Shown: piece after piece, positions 16,530-25,007 of the stretch
Layout of the letters: the number at the start of each line of letters is the position of its first letter
Numbering within the stretch: the first letter of the stretch is position 1
Assembly (NCBI GenBank): GCA_964443845.1
Contig: CAYUFA010000015.1
Coordinates: 1-50,493 of the forward strand
Reading direction: 5' to 3'
DNA from: UBA9214 sp964443845
GTDB lineage: Bacteria; Pseudomonadota; Gammaproteobacteria; UBA9214
DNA length: 50,493 nucleotides
Made by a program: the position numbers and the translations under genes
The notes under the pieces: model-generated
What the model was told of the DNA's origin: nothing
The model's input: the letters and a program-made list of their open reading frames with translations, nothing else
The model's database searches: none

Positions 16530-17507
16530 ATGGAATCCGCAACCCTGACTGCTGACGACGCCATCCGGCTGACCGACCTGCACGAGCAGCCTGATACCAT
16601 GCTGCGCGAGGTGCATGCCGGGCTGTCGCAGCCACGGAAATCACTGCCACCGAAGCTTTTCTATGACAAGCGGGGCTCGGTGCTGTTCGATCGTATCACG
16701 CGTCTGCCGGAGTATTACCTTACGCGCACGGAAGTCGGCCTGCTGCGTCGGTATGGACCGGAAATGGCACGGCTGCTGGGCAAGGGCAGTATCCTGCTGG
16801 AACTGGGCAGCGGCAGCAGCACCAAGATCCGGCTGTTGCTGGAGGCCGTACGGCCGCGACTGTACGTGCCGATGGATATCTCGCGCCAGCACCTGATCGA
16901 TTCGGCACGCCGCCTGGCAGCCGACTATCCCTGGTTGACGGTGCACGCGGCCTGTATCGATTTCACCCGGCCCTGGAACCTGCCGGTGCCTGGCCCGGGC
17001 CGCTGCAACGTGTTCTTCCCGGGCTCCAGTATCGGCAATTTCGATCCGGAATCGGCACTGGCGCTGTTGCAGCGCGTGCGTGAGCAGGTTGGCCGCGAAG
17101 GCGGTCTGCTGATCGGGGTGGATCTCAAGAAAGCGGTCGGCACGCTGGAGAAGGCCTATAACGACGCACTGGGGATTACGGCGGATTTCAATCTCAACGT
17201 GCTGGCGCACATCAACCGCCGCCTCGGCGCGGACTTTGATCCGGGCCGGTTTCTTCATGAGGCGCATTACAATGCACAGGAGGGAAGGATCGAAATGCAC
17301 CTGGTGTGCCGGCAGCAGCACCGGGTGCGCATCGATGGCCGGAGCTACCTGTTCAGGGCCGGCGAGACCATCCACACCGAAAACTCCTACAAGTATACCA
17401 TCGCGGAATTCCAGCAGCTCGCGGCAAACGCCGGCTTTGCCCCGGTCAGCGTCTGGACCGATCCGGAAGACCTGTTCAGCATGCATTACCTCGCCGCCAC
17501 GGGATGA
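16530..17507 (+). CDS. egtD: L-histidine N-alpha-methyltransferase
   Basis: EgtD trimethylates histidine to hercynine with three SAM molecules, supplying the EgtB substrate. The 325-residue length is typical. Family blocks visible are PPKLFYDKRGSVLFDRI, LPEYYLTRTE, the SAM site LELGSGSSTKIRLLLEA, LYVPMDISRQHL, the strongly conserved FFPGSSIGNF, and the late segment IHTENSYKYTIAEF. A GGGAAG ribosome site precedes the ATG. It is the second gene of the egtBD pair, so both enzymes needed for the core of the pathway are made together. Confidence 0.94.
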   Translation: MESATLTADDAIRLTDLHEQPDTMLREVHAGLSQPRKSLPPKLFYDKRGSVLFDRITRLPEYYLTRTEVGLLRRYGPEMARLLGKGSILLELGSGSSTKIRLLLEAVRPRLYVPMDISRQHLIDSARRLAADYPWLTVHAACIDFTRPWNLPVPGPGRCNVFFPGSSIGNFDPESALALLQRVREQVGREGGLLIGVDLKKAVGTLEKAYNDALGITADFNLNVLAHINRRLGADFDPGRFLHEAHYNAQEGRIEMHLVCRQQHRVRIDGRSYLFRAGETIHTENSYKYTIAEFQQLAANAGFAPVSVWTDPEDLFSMHYLAATG

Positions 17508-17748
17508 AGCGACGAAATGGGTGTATGGCGTCAGAGCACGTTTTCTCCTTGTGCCTGCGATAACTGTGCTCTTGTATCTTATGGGTAGGCGTTGTTAAGC
17601 ATTCAGAGCGGGAAGATGTGATCCGGGCAAGGGCCCCGGCATCCTGTTCACGCGGTATGGTTCTTCATGCCGGCCGGGATCTGGTGTACAACAGGCAATA
17701 CCGCAAGGCCGTCATCCCGCCGGTCTCGGCTAACACGGGAGATCCACA

Positions 17749-18288
17749 ATGCATACCGTCACCAGGCTGTTCGCCGCCATTGCCCTCACCCTGTTCGCCT
17801 GTCTGCCCCAGGCCGGGGCCGCGGAAGAAACCACCACGGCACCGCCGGCAGCCGGCTATTACGTTCTGACCGGTGACTGGAAAGGCGCAGGCAGCGTCCG
17901 CGAAAACGGCCAGCAGTCGCAGTTCGACCTGCACATGCAGTGCCAAAAGGCTTCACAAGGCTGGGCGGTGCTGTGCACGATGAACGGACACGACCGCGCC
18001 GGCAAACAGGTCCTGGCCGAGACCGACCTGTTCGGCGTCGATCCCCTCACCGGTACGGGACACTGGTATGCCGTGACCAACACCGGAGATACGCACGACC
18101 ACGTAGTGCACTGGAAGGGGCCGCATACCCTGCAGGCCCGCTACACCTGGCGCCAGGAAGGCAAGCCTATGGAAGAGCGCATCGTGTTACACCTGTCTGC
18201 TGCGAACAGCCTGGAGTTCCGTTCGGTGACGAGTGAGAACGGTCACGAGGTCTCGGTGTTCAGCGGTACCCTGCAGCGTGGTTCCTGA
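17749..18288 (+). CDS. Secreted protein of unknown function (DUF1579-like)
   Basis: A 179-residue protein with a clear signal peptide (TRLFAAIALTLFACLPQAGAA, cleaved near residue 25). The mature part is beta-rich, with segments such as YYVLTGDWKGAGSV, WYAVTNTGDTHDHVVHW and LQARYTWRQEGKPMEERI. This layout resembles DUF1579-like secreted lipocalin-type proteins, but the match is loose. CGGGAGA precedes the ATG. It stands alone between egtD and the aldo-keto reductase, about 240 bases after egtD. No function is assigned. Confidence 0.75.
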   Translation: MHTVTRLFAAIALTLFACLPQAGAAEETTTAPPAAGYYVLTGDWKGAGSVRENGQQSQFDLHMQCQKASQGWAVLCTMNGHDRAGKQVLAETDLFGVDPLTGTGHWYAVTNTGDTHDHVVHWKGPHTLQARYTWRQEGKPMEERIVLHLSAANSLEFRSVTSENGHEVSVFSGTLQRGS

Positions 18289-18454
18289 TCGACCACGGTT
18301 TCCCCGCCCGCTGGCGGCCGTCGAGGAGGCGTGTATCGTGCTCTCCTGTATCCGGCAGCCCTGGAACCGTCCGGGCGGATTGCCGGTCAGAACACACCTG
18401 CAGTCCTGCGTTTCGCTATGCTGGCGGAACGGACGCCCACGCGGAGGATGAGTC

Positions 18455-19498
18455 ATGCAGTATCGAACACTCGGCGACACCGGGATCGAGGTCAGCGTAA
18501 TCTGCCTGGGTACCATGACCTGGGGGGAGCAGAATACCCGGCTTGATGCCTTCGAGCAGATGGACTTCGCCTTTGCGCAGGGCGTGAATTTCTTCGATAC
18601 CGCGGAGCTGTACCCGATCCCGCCGCGCGGGGATACCTACGCGCAGACCGAGGTGATCATCGGCGAGTGGCTGAAAAAAACCGGCAACCGCGACCGCATC
18701 GTGCTCGCCAGCAAGATCGCCGGCCCCGGCGTGGGCTGGATCGACCACATCCGCCGGGGGCGGACGCGTTTCAACCGGGAACATATCACCGCTGCGCTGG
18801 AGGGCAGCCTGCGGCGCCTGCAGGTCGACTGCATCGACCTGTACCAACTGCACTGGCCGGAGCGCAACACGAATTTCTTCGGCCGGCGGGGATTCGAGCC
18901 GGGAGACGAAAGCGATCTGACCCCCGTGGCCGAAACACTGGCGGTGCTGCAGGAATGCGTGCAGGCCGGCAAGATCCGCCACGTCGGTCTTTCCAACGAG
19001 ACACCCTGGGGCATCATGCGCTTCCTGCAGGCCGCAGAACAACACGGCCTGCCGCGCGTGGTCACGGTACAGAATCCCTACAGTCTGCTGAACCGTTCCT
19101 ATGAAGTCGGCGCCGCCGAGGTGTCGTGGCGCGAACACTGCGGCCTGCTGGCCTATTCGCCACTGGGTTTCGGCGTGCTGTCCGGCAAATACCTGGACGG
19201 CGCCCGTCCGCCGGGCGCGCGGCTGACCCTGTTCCCGGACTACACGCGTTACAGCAGTCCGGCTGCGCAACAGGCCACCGCGGCCTATGCCGAACTGGCG
19301 CACGCCCACGGCCTGGACTGCGCGCAGATGGCACTGGCTTTCGTGCACAGCCGTCCCTTTCTCACCAGTACCATCATCGGGGCCACGACCCTGGAGCAGT
19401 TGCGCAGCAACATCGCCAGCGTCGACCTGGCACTGTCTGCCGGGGTACTGGAGGGTATACAGGCCATCCACGCGACACACCCCAATCCCAGTCCGTGA
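18455..19498 (+). CDS. tas: NADP(H)-dependent aldo-keto reductase, Tas-like
   Basis: A 347-residue aldo/keto reductase reducing carbonyl groups with NADPH; the closest recognisable group is Tas. The catalytic tetrad is visible: Asp48 and Tyr53 in FFDTAELYPIPP, Lys87 in VLASKIAG, and His133 in LYQLHWPE. The insert WPERNTNFFGRRG after the histidine is typical of the Tas subgroup. The cofactor region is TIIGATTLEQLRSNI near the end. GCGGAGGATGA forms a good ribosome site before the ATG. It is monocistronic, and the natural substrate is unknown. Confidence 0.9.
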   Translation: MQYRTLGDTGIEVSVICLGTMTWGEQNTRLDAFEQMDFAFAQGVNFFDTAELYPIPPRGDTYAQTEVIIGEWLKKTGNRDRIVLASKIAGPGVGWIDHIRRGRTRFNREHITAALEGSLRRLQVDCIDLYQLHWPERNTNFFGRRGFEPGDESDLTPVAETLAVLQECVQAGKIRHVGLSNETPWGIMRFLQAAEQHGLPRVVTVQNPYSLLNRSYEVGAAEVSWREHCGLLAYSPLGFGVLSGKYLDGARPPGARLTLFPDYTRYSSPAAQQATAAYAELAHAHGLDCAQMALAFVHSRPFLTSTIIGATTLEQLRSNIASVDLALSAGVLEGIQAIHATHPNPSP

Positions 19499-19572
19499 CC
19501 CGGAAGCGGGCCGACTCCTGGCCTGTTTCTCCCGCAGAAATAGTGGCTTAGCAGCGCACCCCCCACTTTGGA

Positions 19573-19602
19573 ATACTTGACTAAATTAGTCAGGATTATA
19601 AT
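19573..19602 (+). promoter_or_regulatory. IscR type-1-like operator overlapping a promoter
   Basis: Bases 19573-19597 read ATACTTGACT AAA TTAGTC AGG and fit the IscR/Rrf2 type 1 consensus ATASYYGACTRWWWYAGTCRRSTAT at nearly every position, except the last few bases. TTGACT inside it can serve as a -35 box, with TATAAT at 19597-19602 or TAATAT two bases later as the -10. The same overlap of operator and -35 occurs in the E. coli iscR promoter. It controls the gene at 19640. Confidence 0.65.
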
Positions 19603-19639
19603 ATAAGAAAAGGTTGAATCACTGATACAGGAGGTTGCC

Positions 19640-20089
19640 ATGCGTACACTGATTCCTGACTTCCCGCTCGATGGCGTGGTTACCGTCAATCGGGTGATTC
19701 TCAAGGATGGCTATACGGTCGACGACCTGCAGGAGCGGGTCGCCACCCTGTGCGAGAACGTGAAGACCTACCACTCCGACACCGGCTTCGTGGGCGGCTT
19801 CGTGGTCCTGAACAGCGGCGCCATCTCCAATGAAGGCTCGACCATCGGCCAGGCGGTGACCAGTCCGCTGCAGGACCGCGAGGCGCTGATCGTGACGTTC
19901 TGGCGTTCTTTCGAGGACCACGAGCGTTCCCATCGCAGCGCGACCTTCCAGCCGTTGTTTCGTGACGTGCTCGCCCTGTGCGAGAACGGCAACGAGGAGA
20001 TCGCCTACGAAATGCTCTGGTCGGGCAGGGCCTACAGCCCGGACGAGGCGCAGCGTGCCCGCGCGGCGAAAGAGAAGTACGCCGCATGA
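19640..20089 (+). CDS. Protein of unknown function under an IscR-type site
   Basis: A 149-residue soluble protein without signal peptide. Its pattern (VVTVNRVILKDGYTVDDL, then GGFVVLNSGAIS, then ALIVTFWRSFEDHERSH) resembles the alternating strand-helix layout of dimeric alpha-beta barrel proteins such as antibiotic-biosynthesis-monooxygenase-like domains. The WRSFEDHERSHRS segment is typical of that fold, where histidines often bind heme or metal. I do not recognise a named family. AGGAGG precedes the ATG. The operator-promoter at 19573-19602 suggests expression tied to iron-sulfur cluster or oxidative status, which is inference. Confidence 0.75.
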   Translation: MRTLIPDFPLDGVVTVNRVILKDGYTVDDLQERVATLCENVKTYHSDTGFVGGFVVLNSGAISNEGSTIGQAVTSPLQDREALIVTFWRSFEDHERSHRSATFQPLFRDVLALCENGNEEIAYEMLWSGRAYSPDEAQRARAAKEKYAA

Positions 20090-20146
20090 GATGTCTGAAA
20101 GACGGGGGCGGATGACCGCTGTCAGGGTATCCGCCCTGCGTTCCGT

Positions 20147-21379
20147 CTAGTGCAGGTCGAGGCAGCCGTCCGGCGCCAGGCTGGTCGCCAGCATCACCGT
20201 GTTGATGTCCTCGTGTCCGGTCCAGGTGGGCGAGTGCTGCTGCACCGGGTCGAGCCAGAACGACTCGATGTCACCGGCCAGCGGCACGTACTGCGCGAGT
20301 GCGTCGAGTGGCGTGTGTCGACCATCGGTTGCGGCCTGCATCCGTGCCACGGCATGCAGGCCGATGGCCAGCCCGAACTCGCGAAACGCCAGCCGGTAAC
20401 GGGCCGGCAGTTGCAGGTCGCCACTGCGCATATAGTGAACCAGGCCGCCGCGTGCGGCATCGAGCAGCTGTGTGAACAGCTGTGGTGCGACATCGGCCCC
20501 CCGCTGCAACAGCTGCTGCACCCGCCAGGCGTCGACCAGCAGCCCGCCGATGCCCAGCGGATCGTCGGTGGCCCACGTACCGTGATGCACCATTGCTGCG
20601 TAGGCGCGGTTTTCCTCCGCCAGGTCCGGATGTGCCCGCGCCTGTTCCAGCGCAGCGGCCGTGGTGCGCAGTTGCAGGGTGGTGACGTAGCCGTCCAGCG
20701 GATCATGCTGGCCCATGGACGCGACCTGCGGGCGCGTCAGGTCGATACTCATCTTCCAGTGCATGCGCCGCACCGGTCCCGACCGATAGGTGAAGGCATG
20801 GAATGCGGTCGCGTCGAGCTCGCGTGCCCAGCGGTTGTAACGCGCCTCCCCGGTGGCGCGTGCCACCTGGTCGAGTGCGTGCATCCAGCGCGTCAGGTAG
20901 TGGAAGTACTGGCCATCACGGTCCCACTCGAGGCGTTCGTCCAGCGCTTCGTCCGGGGCCCGCTCGGGCAGGGGTTTGCCGATGCGCAGCCCGCCGGCGG
21001 TGGGATGCGCCGCACCTTCCGCGTCACTCAGCCCGCTGATCCAGCCGCTGCGCGGAGCGTCGGCGCGATGCCGGCCAAGGGTATGGTGTACCTCTTCGAC
21101 CAGCGCCAGCGCACGCTCCCGCCAGGCCCGGTCACCGGTCGCGCGTGCCAGGCCGAGGTCATTGCACACCGCGTAGGCATCGGTCCACAGGTAGCGCCGC
21201 GCAGGCCGGCCGGCCTGCGCCCGGGTGTTTGTCTCGAACCGTTCCATCAGCCGGAGAGCGGTTTCGATGCGCGGTTCGGACATGGTTGCAGGATCCCGTG
21301 GATGGTCTGCCGCGGCCGGCGCGACGGCGGCCAGCAGCGCGACGATCAGGCTGCGCTGCAGGACCCGGCCGGGAAGCAT
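20147..21379 (-). CDS. Exported helical protein, possible six-hairpin toroid
   Basis: A 410-residue protein with an N-terminal signal peptide (RSLIVALLAAVAPAAA, cleaved near residue 24). The mature protein is almost wholly helical with repeating pairs: YLWTDAYAVCNDLGLA, WRERALALVEEVHHTLG, YFHYLTRWMHALDQVA, YNRWARELDATAFHAF and later LLVDAWRVQQLLQ. This resembles the six-hairpin toroid of glycosidases and epimerases. No enzyme family is identified, and I assign no activity. It converges on the gene at 19640 and lies 170 bases from the MBL gene on the same strand. Confidence 0.75.
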   Translation of the reverse strand: MLPGRVLQRSLIVALLAAVAPAAADHPRDPATMSEPRIETALRLMERFETNTRAQAGRPARRYLWTDAYAVCNDLGLARATGDRAWRERALALVEEVHHTLGRHRADAPRSGWISGLSDAEGAAHPTAGGLRIGKPLPERAPDEALDERLEWDRDGQYFHYLTRWMHALDQVARATGEARYNRWARELDATAFHAFTYRSGPVRRMHWKMSIDLTRPQVASMGQHDPLDGYVTTLQLRTTAAALEQARAHPDLAEENRAYAAMVHHGTWATDDPLGIGGLLVDAWRVQQLLQRGADVAPQLFTQLLDAARGGLVHYMRSGDLQLPARYRLAFREFGLAIGLHAVARMQAATDGRHTPLDALAQYVPLAGDIESFWLDPVQQHSPTWTGHEDINTVMLATSLAPDGCLDLH

Positions 21380-21552
21380 AGTGTACTCGTCGCACGGGCA
21401 ACCGGCATCCGCACGGCGGACCCGCGGTGGAAAGGGACTGGCGCCAAACGGGCCGGCATATTCCCGCGCAGGTCCGTGTCCGGCCCCCTGCCGGAGTCAG
21501 CGCACCATTCCTTCCGCTCGCAGGGAACCCGCGTGCGCCGGCCCCGTTTGCG

Positions 21553-22293
21553 TCAGGCCGCCTGCGCTTGCCGCTGCGCGATGGACTGCGCCAGGGCGCG
21601 CAGCAGCCCCGCACCATCCCCCGTCCACGCACTGCCGTGCATACAGGCCAGGGTCGCGGGGACTTGCGCGGCCAGGCGTTCCAGCATTGCGCCGGTATTC
21701 GGGGTGTGCGCGTAGTAGTCCATCGCGCCACGGAAGGCCTCGCTCGGTCCCAGGATGTCGGTCTCGACCAGCGCTTCTTCGCCTTTTCCTCCCTGCGTGA
21801 ACAGGTCGCCGCACAGCAGGGTGCGGGTGCTGTCGTCGAACATGAGTCCACAGTCCCAGGCATGGGGTAAATGCGGCGTATCGAACCAGCGCAGGGAATG
21901 CCGGCCGAGTGCCAGCGAGTCACCGTCTCCCAGCGCATGCGGGGCACGGTCGGCGATGTCGTTGATCGACACCATGGCCGCGACCCGGCTGCACACCGGC
22001 ACGGCCTCCGGTGCCAGCGCCAGAAACTCGTTCAGCGCACCACATTCGTCGGCCTCGAAATGCGAAAAGCCGATATAGGCCAGACGCTCGGGCGGCGTGA
22101 TCGCGGCGATGGCTTCCTGTACCAGCGGGAACAGGCGGCGCGGACCGGTATGGAACAGCATGGATTTGTCGTCCACGATCAGGTACTGGTTGAAGTTGAA
22201 GGCGCCGACCGGCAGGTCGATGGGGGTGTTGATCCGGTAGATACCGCTGGCGATCTCGTGGATATTGGTGCCGGATTGCGGGTTGGTGATCAC
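21553..22293 (-). CDS. ODP-type (flavodiiron-like) metallo-beta-lactamase fold protein
   Basis: A 246-residue stand-alone metallo-beta-lactamase domain of the ODP family, the di-iron module of flavodiiron proteins. The first metal motif is HFEADE (His78, Glu80, Asp82) rather than the HxHxDH of hydrolases. Further ligand regions are PHLPHAWDCGL, LLCGDLFTQGG and LACMHGSAW. No flavodoxin domain is attached. The start is the GTG at 22293, chosen because AAGGAG lies six bases upstream; the open frame continues to 22575 but runs through the shared promoter. It is transcribed divergently from the ECF sigma gene, across a symmetric promoter, so it is probably a target of that sigma factor. A redox or oxygen/NO-related role is inference. 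Confidence 0.85.
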   Translation of the reverse strand: MITNPQSGTNIHEIASGIYRINTPIDLPVGAFNFNQYLIVDDKSMLFHTGPRRLFPLVQEAIAAITPPERLAYIGFSHFEADECGALNEFLALAPEAVPVCSRVAAMVSINDIADRAPHALGDGDSLALGRHSLRWFDTPHLPHAWDCGLMFDDSTRTLLCGDLFTQGGKGEEALVETDILGPSEAFRGAMDYYAHTPNTGAMLERLAAQVPATLACMHGSAWTGDGAGLLRALAQSIAQRQAQAA

Positions 22294-22325
22294 GGTGTGC
22301 TCCTTTTTTTCGGGTGGGTGTACCG

Positions 22326-22362
22326 GGGAAGTGTAACGGGCGGCCGGATCGTTACACTTCCC
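22326..22362. promoter_or_regulatory. Symmetric divergent ECF-type promoter
   Basis: A perfect 12-base inverted repeat (GGGAAGTGTAAC and GTTACACTTCCC) around a 13-base spacer. On both strands it reads GGAAGT, 17 bases, CGTTAC, which matches the usual ECF layout of a GGAA-type -35 and a CGTT-type -10. On the plus strand the -10 lies about 40 bases before the sigma gene; on the minus strand it lies equally far from the MBL gene. The most natural reading is autoregulation plus coactivation by the adjacent ECF sigma factor. Confidence 0.65.
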
Positions 22363-22392
22363 AAGGCAGGGAGGGCGGAATATGCTGATCGA

Positions 22393-22962
22393 ATGCACTT
22401 TCCCGACCCCGAAACCGTGCCGGATGACGCCACGCTGGCACGACGGGTGGAGCAGGCGGCGCCCGGCACCGATCCCGGGGCGGAGGCGGAACTGTACCGC
22501 CGGCTCGCGCCGCGGGTACGCCTGTACGGATTGCGGCACCTGCGCAACGAGGCCGCCGCCGCCGATCTCATGCAACAGGTCATGCTGCTGCTGATCGAGC
22601 GCCTGCGCACCGGCGCGTTGCGCGAGCCGGAACGGCTGGCGTCATTCGTGTTCGGCATCTGCCGCATGACGGTACTGGAACTGCGGCGCGGGCAGGCACG
22701 GCGCGAGCGCCTGTTGGCAGCCTACGGCGAGGCGCTGTTGCCGCCGGATGCACCGGCGCCGGATTTCGATCGCGAGCGGCTGGCGCACTGTCTCGAACGC
22801 CTGCCGGAACGGGAGCGCACGGTGCTGCTGCTGACCTTCTATGATGATATGCCGGCCGCTGCGCTGGCGCGCGAGCTGAACGTGAGCCCGGCGAACCTGC
22901 GCGTGATCCGGCACCGCGGCCTGCAGCGGCTGCGGATCTGCGTCTCCGGAGAGACCCGATGA
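22393..22962 (+). CDS. ECF-type RNA polymerase sigma factor
   Basis: A 189-residue sigma-70 family protein with only regions 2 and 4. Region 2 is seen in YGLRHLRNEAAAADLMQQVMLLLIERL and ERLASFVFGICRM. Region 4 is ERTVLLLTFYDDMPAAALARELNV followed by the recognition helix SPANLRVIRHRGLQRL. The start is the ATG at 22393; the frame is open far upstream, but that part is antisense to the MBL gene. Its stop overlaps the next ATG by four bases (ATGA), coupling it to the zinc anti-sigma protein. The symmetric promoter at 22326-22362 fits autoregulation. Confidence 0.9.
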   Translation: MHFPDPETVPDDATLARRVEQAAPGTDPGAEAELYRRLAPRVRLYGLRHLRNEAAAADLMQQVMLLLIERLRTGALREPERLASFVFGICRMTVLELRRGQARRERLLAAYGEALLPPDAPAPDFDRERLAHCLERLPERERTVLLLTFYDDMPAAALARELNVSPANLRVIRHRGLQRLRICVSGETR

Positions 22963-23537
22963 GCGCCCCGGCCTGCCCGTCACCGTTGTCGTGGGAGATC
23001 CTGCTCGGCTACTGGCTCGGGGAACTCGATCCCGAAGACCAGGCGCGCACGGAAGAACACTACCTCGGCTGCGCCGGGTGCAGCCACCGCCTGGAGCAAC
23101 TGGCGTCACTGGCGCAGGAAGTACGCAAACTGGTCCAGCAGAGCGGCGTGAGCATGGTGGTCGACGAGCCGTTCGTACGCCGGCTGGCCGACGACGGCCT
23201 GCGGGTGCGGGAGTATCGCGTAGCGCGCAATGGCGCGGTGAACTGCACGGTCGCCCCCGGCGACGATATCGTGGTGGCGCATCTGGAGGCCCCGCTGGAC
23301 GAGGTGCAGCGCGTCGATCTGGTCACGGTCGGCGGCGCTGCCGGTTCGGAAATGCGGCAGGAGGATGTTCCCTTCCTTGCCGGCAGCGGCGGGGTGATCT
23401 TTTCTCCGAACATCGGCATGCTGCGCGCACTGCCGGCCACCACGTTGCGAATGCGCCTGCTTGCGGTCGACAACGGCCGCGAACGGACCCTGGGCGAATA
23501 TACCTTCAACCACACGCCCTGGCCGCCTGGTGAATGA
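22959..23537 (+). CDS. Putative zinc-binding anti-sigma factor
   Basis: A 192-residue soluble protein. The N-terminal part has the zinc-finger anti-sigma pattern HxxxCxxC: EEHYLGCAGC (His34, Cys38, Cys41), preceded by the helix LLGYWLGELDPEDQARTE. The C-terminal part is beta-rich (VNCTVAPGDDIVVAHLEAP, SEMRQEDVPFLAG), possibly a sensor domain, with no membrane segment. This matches the ZAS class that holds ECF sigma factors inactive until the zinc site is disturbed. It overlaps the sigma gene by four bases. The signal is unknown; a redox signal would suit the divergent ODP protein. Confidence 0.85.
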   Translation: MSAPACPSPLSWEILLGYWLGELDPEDQARTEEHYLGCAGCSHRLEQLASLAQEVRKLVQQSGVSMVVDEPFVRRLADDGLRVREYRVARNGAVNCTVAPGDDIVVAHLEAPLDEVQRVDLVTVGGAAGSEMRQEDVPFLAGSGGVIFSPNIGMLRALPATTLRMRLLAVDNGRERTLGEYTFNHTPWPPGE

Positions 23538-23557
23538 AACTCGATCCGGCCCCGCTT

Positions 23558-23872
23558 CTATTTCCCGAACCGCTGCAGGCGCGTGCGCAGTTCCTCGAGT
23601 TGCTCGATCAGTTCCAGCGCCAGGGCTGCGCCCGCGACGTTCACCCCCAGGTCACTCTCCAGGCGCTGCACGCAGCGTACCCGGTGCACGCTGATGCCGC
23701 TGAACCGCCAGCTGGAAGAAGTGCGGCCGTGCGGCTCCAGGATGCCTTCGTCGACCAGTTCGAAGACCCATTCCGCCGTGATCTGGCAGCAGCTGCACAG
23801 TTCGGCCAGGGTCAGTTCGACCTCTTCTTCCAGGACTTCTCCCGTCAACAGTGGCGGCTCTTCTCTGCTCAT
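23558..23872 (-). CDS. cbpM: Chaperone modulator CbpM
   Basis: A 104-residue MerR-like helix-turn-helix protein that binds the J-domain of CbpA and blocks its cochaperone and DNA-binding activity. The family pattern is seen in ELTLAELCSCCQITAEWVFELVDEGILEP, followed by WRFSGISVHRVRCVQRLESDLGVNVAGAALALELIEQLEELR. Its ATG overlaps the cbpA stop by four bases. The overlap and order cbpA-cbpM are as in other gammaproteobacteria, so the regulator is made together with its target. Confidence 0.92.
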   Translation of the reverse strand: MSREEPPLLTGEVLEEEVELTLAELCSCCQITAEWVFELVDEGILEPHGRTSSSWRFSGISVHRVRCVQRLESDLGVNVAGAALALELIEQLEELRTRLQRFGK

Positions 23873-24822
23873 GCGTCCCGGACCCCCAGGTGTTCACGCG
23901 GATTGAAGGGCATCTGTTCGGCAAACTGCCGGTAGGCGGCTTTACCTGCCTCACTGTCCGCCCGTGGCAGGGCGACCTGGATGACGATGTACAGGTCACC
24001 GGGCGGCTGTCCCGGAATTCCCCGTCCCTTCAGACGCAGTTTTCTGCCGGCCGTGGTTCCCGGCGGTACCTTCAGCTCCACCTTGCCACGCGGCGTGGGT
24101 GACTGGATCGTTGCCCCGAGCGCGGCCTCCCAGGGCGCAACCGGCAGCTCCAGGAATACATCCCGGCCCTCGACGTGGTAGATCGCATGCGGGTTGAATT
24201 CCACCTCCAGGTACAGGTCGCCGGCCTTGCCCTTGCCGATGCCCGGTGAGCCCTGCCCGACCAGGCGAATATGCTGCCCCTGCCGGACCCCTTGCGGAAT
24301 CCGTACCGTCAGGGTGCGCTCCCGGGTCTGCGGCCTTCCGTCCGCACCCAGTTCGGTATGCCGCAGGGTCAGGTTGCGCGTGGCACCCTGGTAGGCGTCT
24401 TCCAGGTCGATCAGGACCCTGGCGAAGGTGTCCTCGCCACGCGCATGCATGCCGGGATGCCCGTGCGCCGTCTGCGTGAAGCCCTGGCCGAACAGACTTT
24501 CGAAGAAATCGCTGAACCGGGAGGCATCGCCACCGGTAAAACCACCGCCATGGAACTCGAAGCCCTGGTCCCAGTCCGGTGGCGGCCGGAAATCCTGGCC
24601 TGCCTTCCAGTTGGCGCCCAGCTGGTCATAGGCCGCCCGCTTCTCCGGGTCCTTGAGTACCTCGTAGGCCTCGCCCATTTCCTTGAAGCGCGTCTCCGCT
24701 TCCGGTTCCTTGCTGACGTCCGGATGATACTTGCGTGCCAGCTTGCGGTAGGCGCGCTTGATCTCGTCCTGCGAGGCGTCGCGTCCGACGCCCATGATTT
24801 CGTAGTAATCCTTGAATTCCAA
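23869..24822 (-). CDS. cbpA: Curved-DNA-binding DnaJ homologue CbpA
   Basis: A 317-residue DnaJ-like cochaperone and nucleoid protein. The J-domain occupies residues 1-70 with the HPD motif in RKYHPDVS (33-35). A Gly/Phe-rich linker follows (FEFHGGGFTGGDASRFSDFFESLFG). Two C-terminal beta domains come next (RTLTVRIPQGVRQGQ, KVELKVPPGTTAGRKLRLKG), without the zinc-finger of DnaJ. The start codon is TTG at 24822: it gives MEFKDYYEIMGV, the canonical J-domain start, while the nearest ATG would cut nine residues. Together with cbpM it forms a two-gene operon. Confidence 0.93.
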   Translation of the reverse strand: MEFKDYYEIMGVGRDASQDEIKRAYRKLARKYHPDVSKEPEAETRFKEMGEAYEVLKDPEKRAAYDQLGANWKAGQDFRPPPDWDQGFEFHGGGFTGGDASRFSDFFESLFGQGFTQTAHGHPGMHARGEDTFARVLIDLEDAYQGATRNLTLRHTELGADGRPQTRERTLTVRIPQGVRQGQHIRLVGQGSPGIGKGKAGDLYLEVEFNPHAIYHVEGRDVFLELPVAPWEAALGATIQSPTPRGKVELKVPPGTTAGRKLRLKGRGIPGQPPGDLYIVIQVALPRADSEAGKAAYRQFAEQMPFNPREHLGVRDA

Positions 24823-25007
24823 TCCGGGTGCCCGTCCGTGTCAGGAGGTTCGGGTACATAGTAAGTGAAAAACCGTCCCTGACACCAATCACCCCGGTCC
24901 GGACCTGCAGGATTGCGTCCAGGTGCATACCGTCGCGCCGCAGTGGGTCATCAGGGAACCGGTAGCGGCCAGATCCGGGGACCCTCAGGGCGGTGGTATC
25001 TGCGGGC

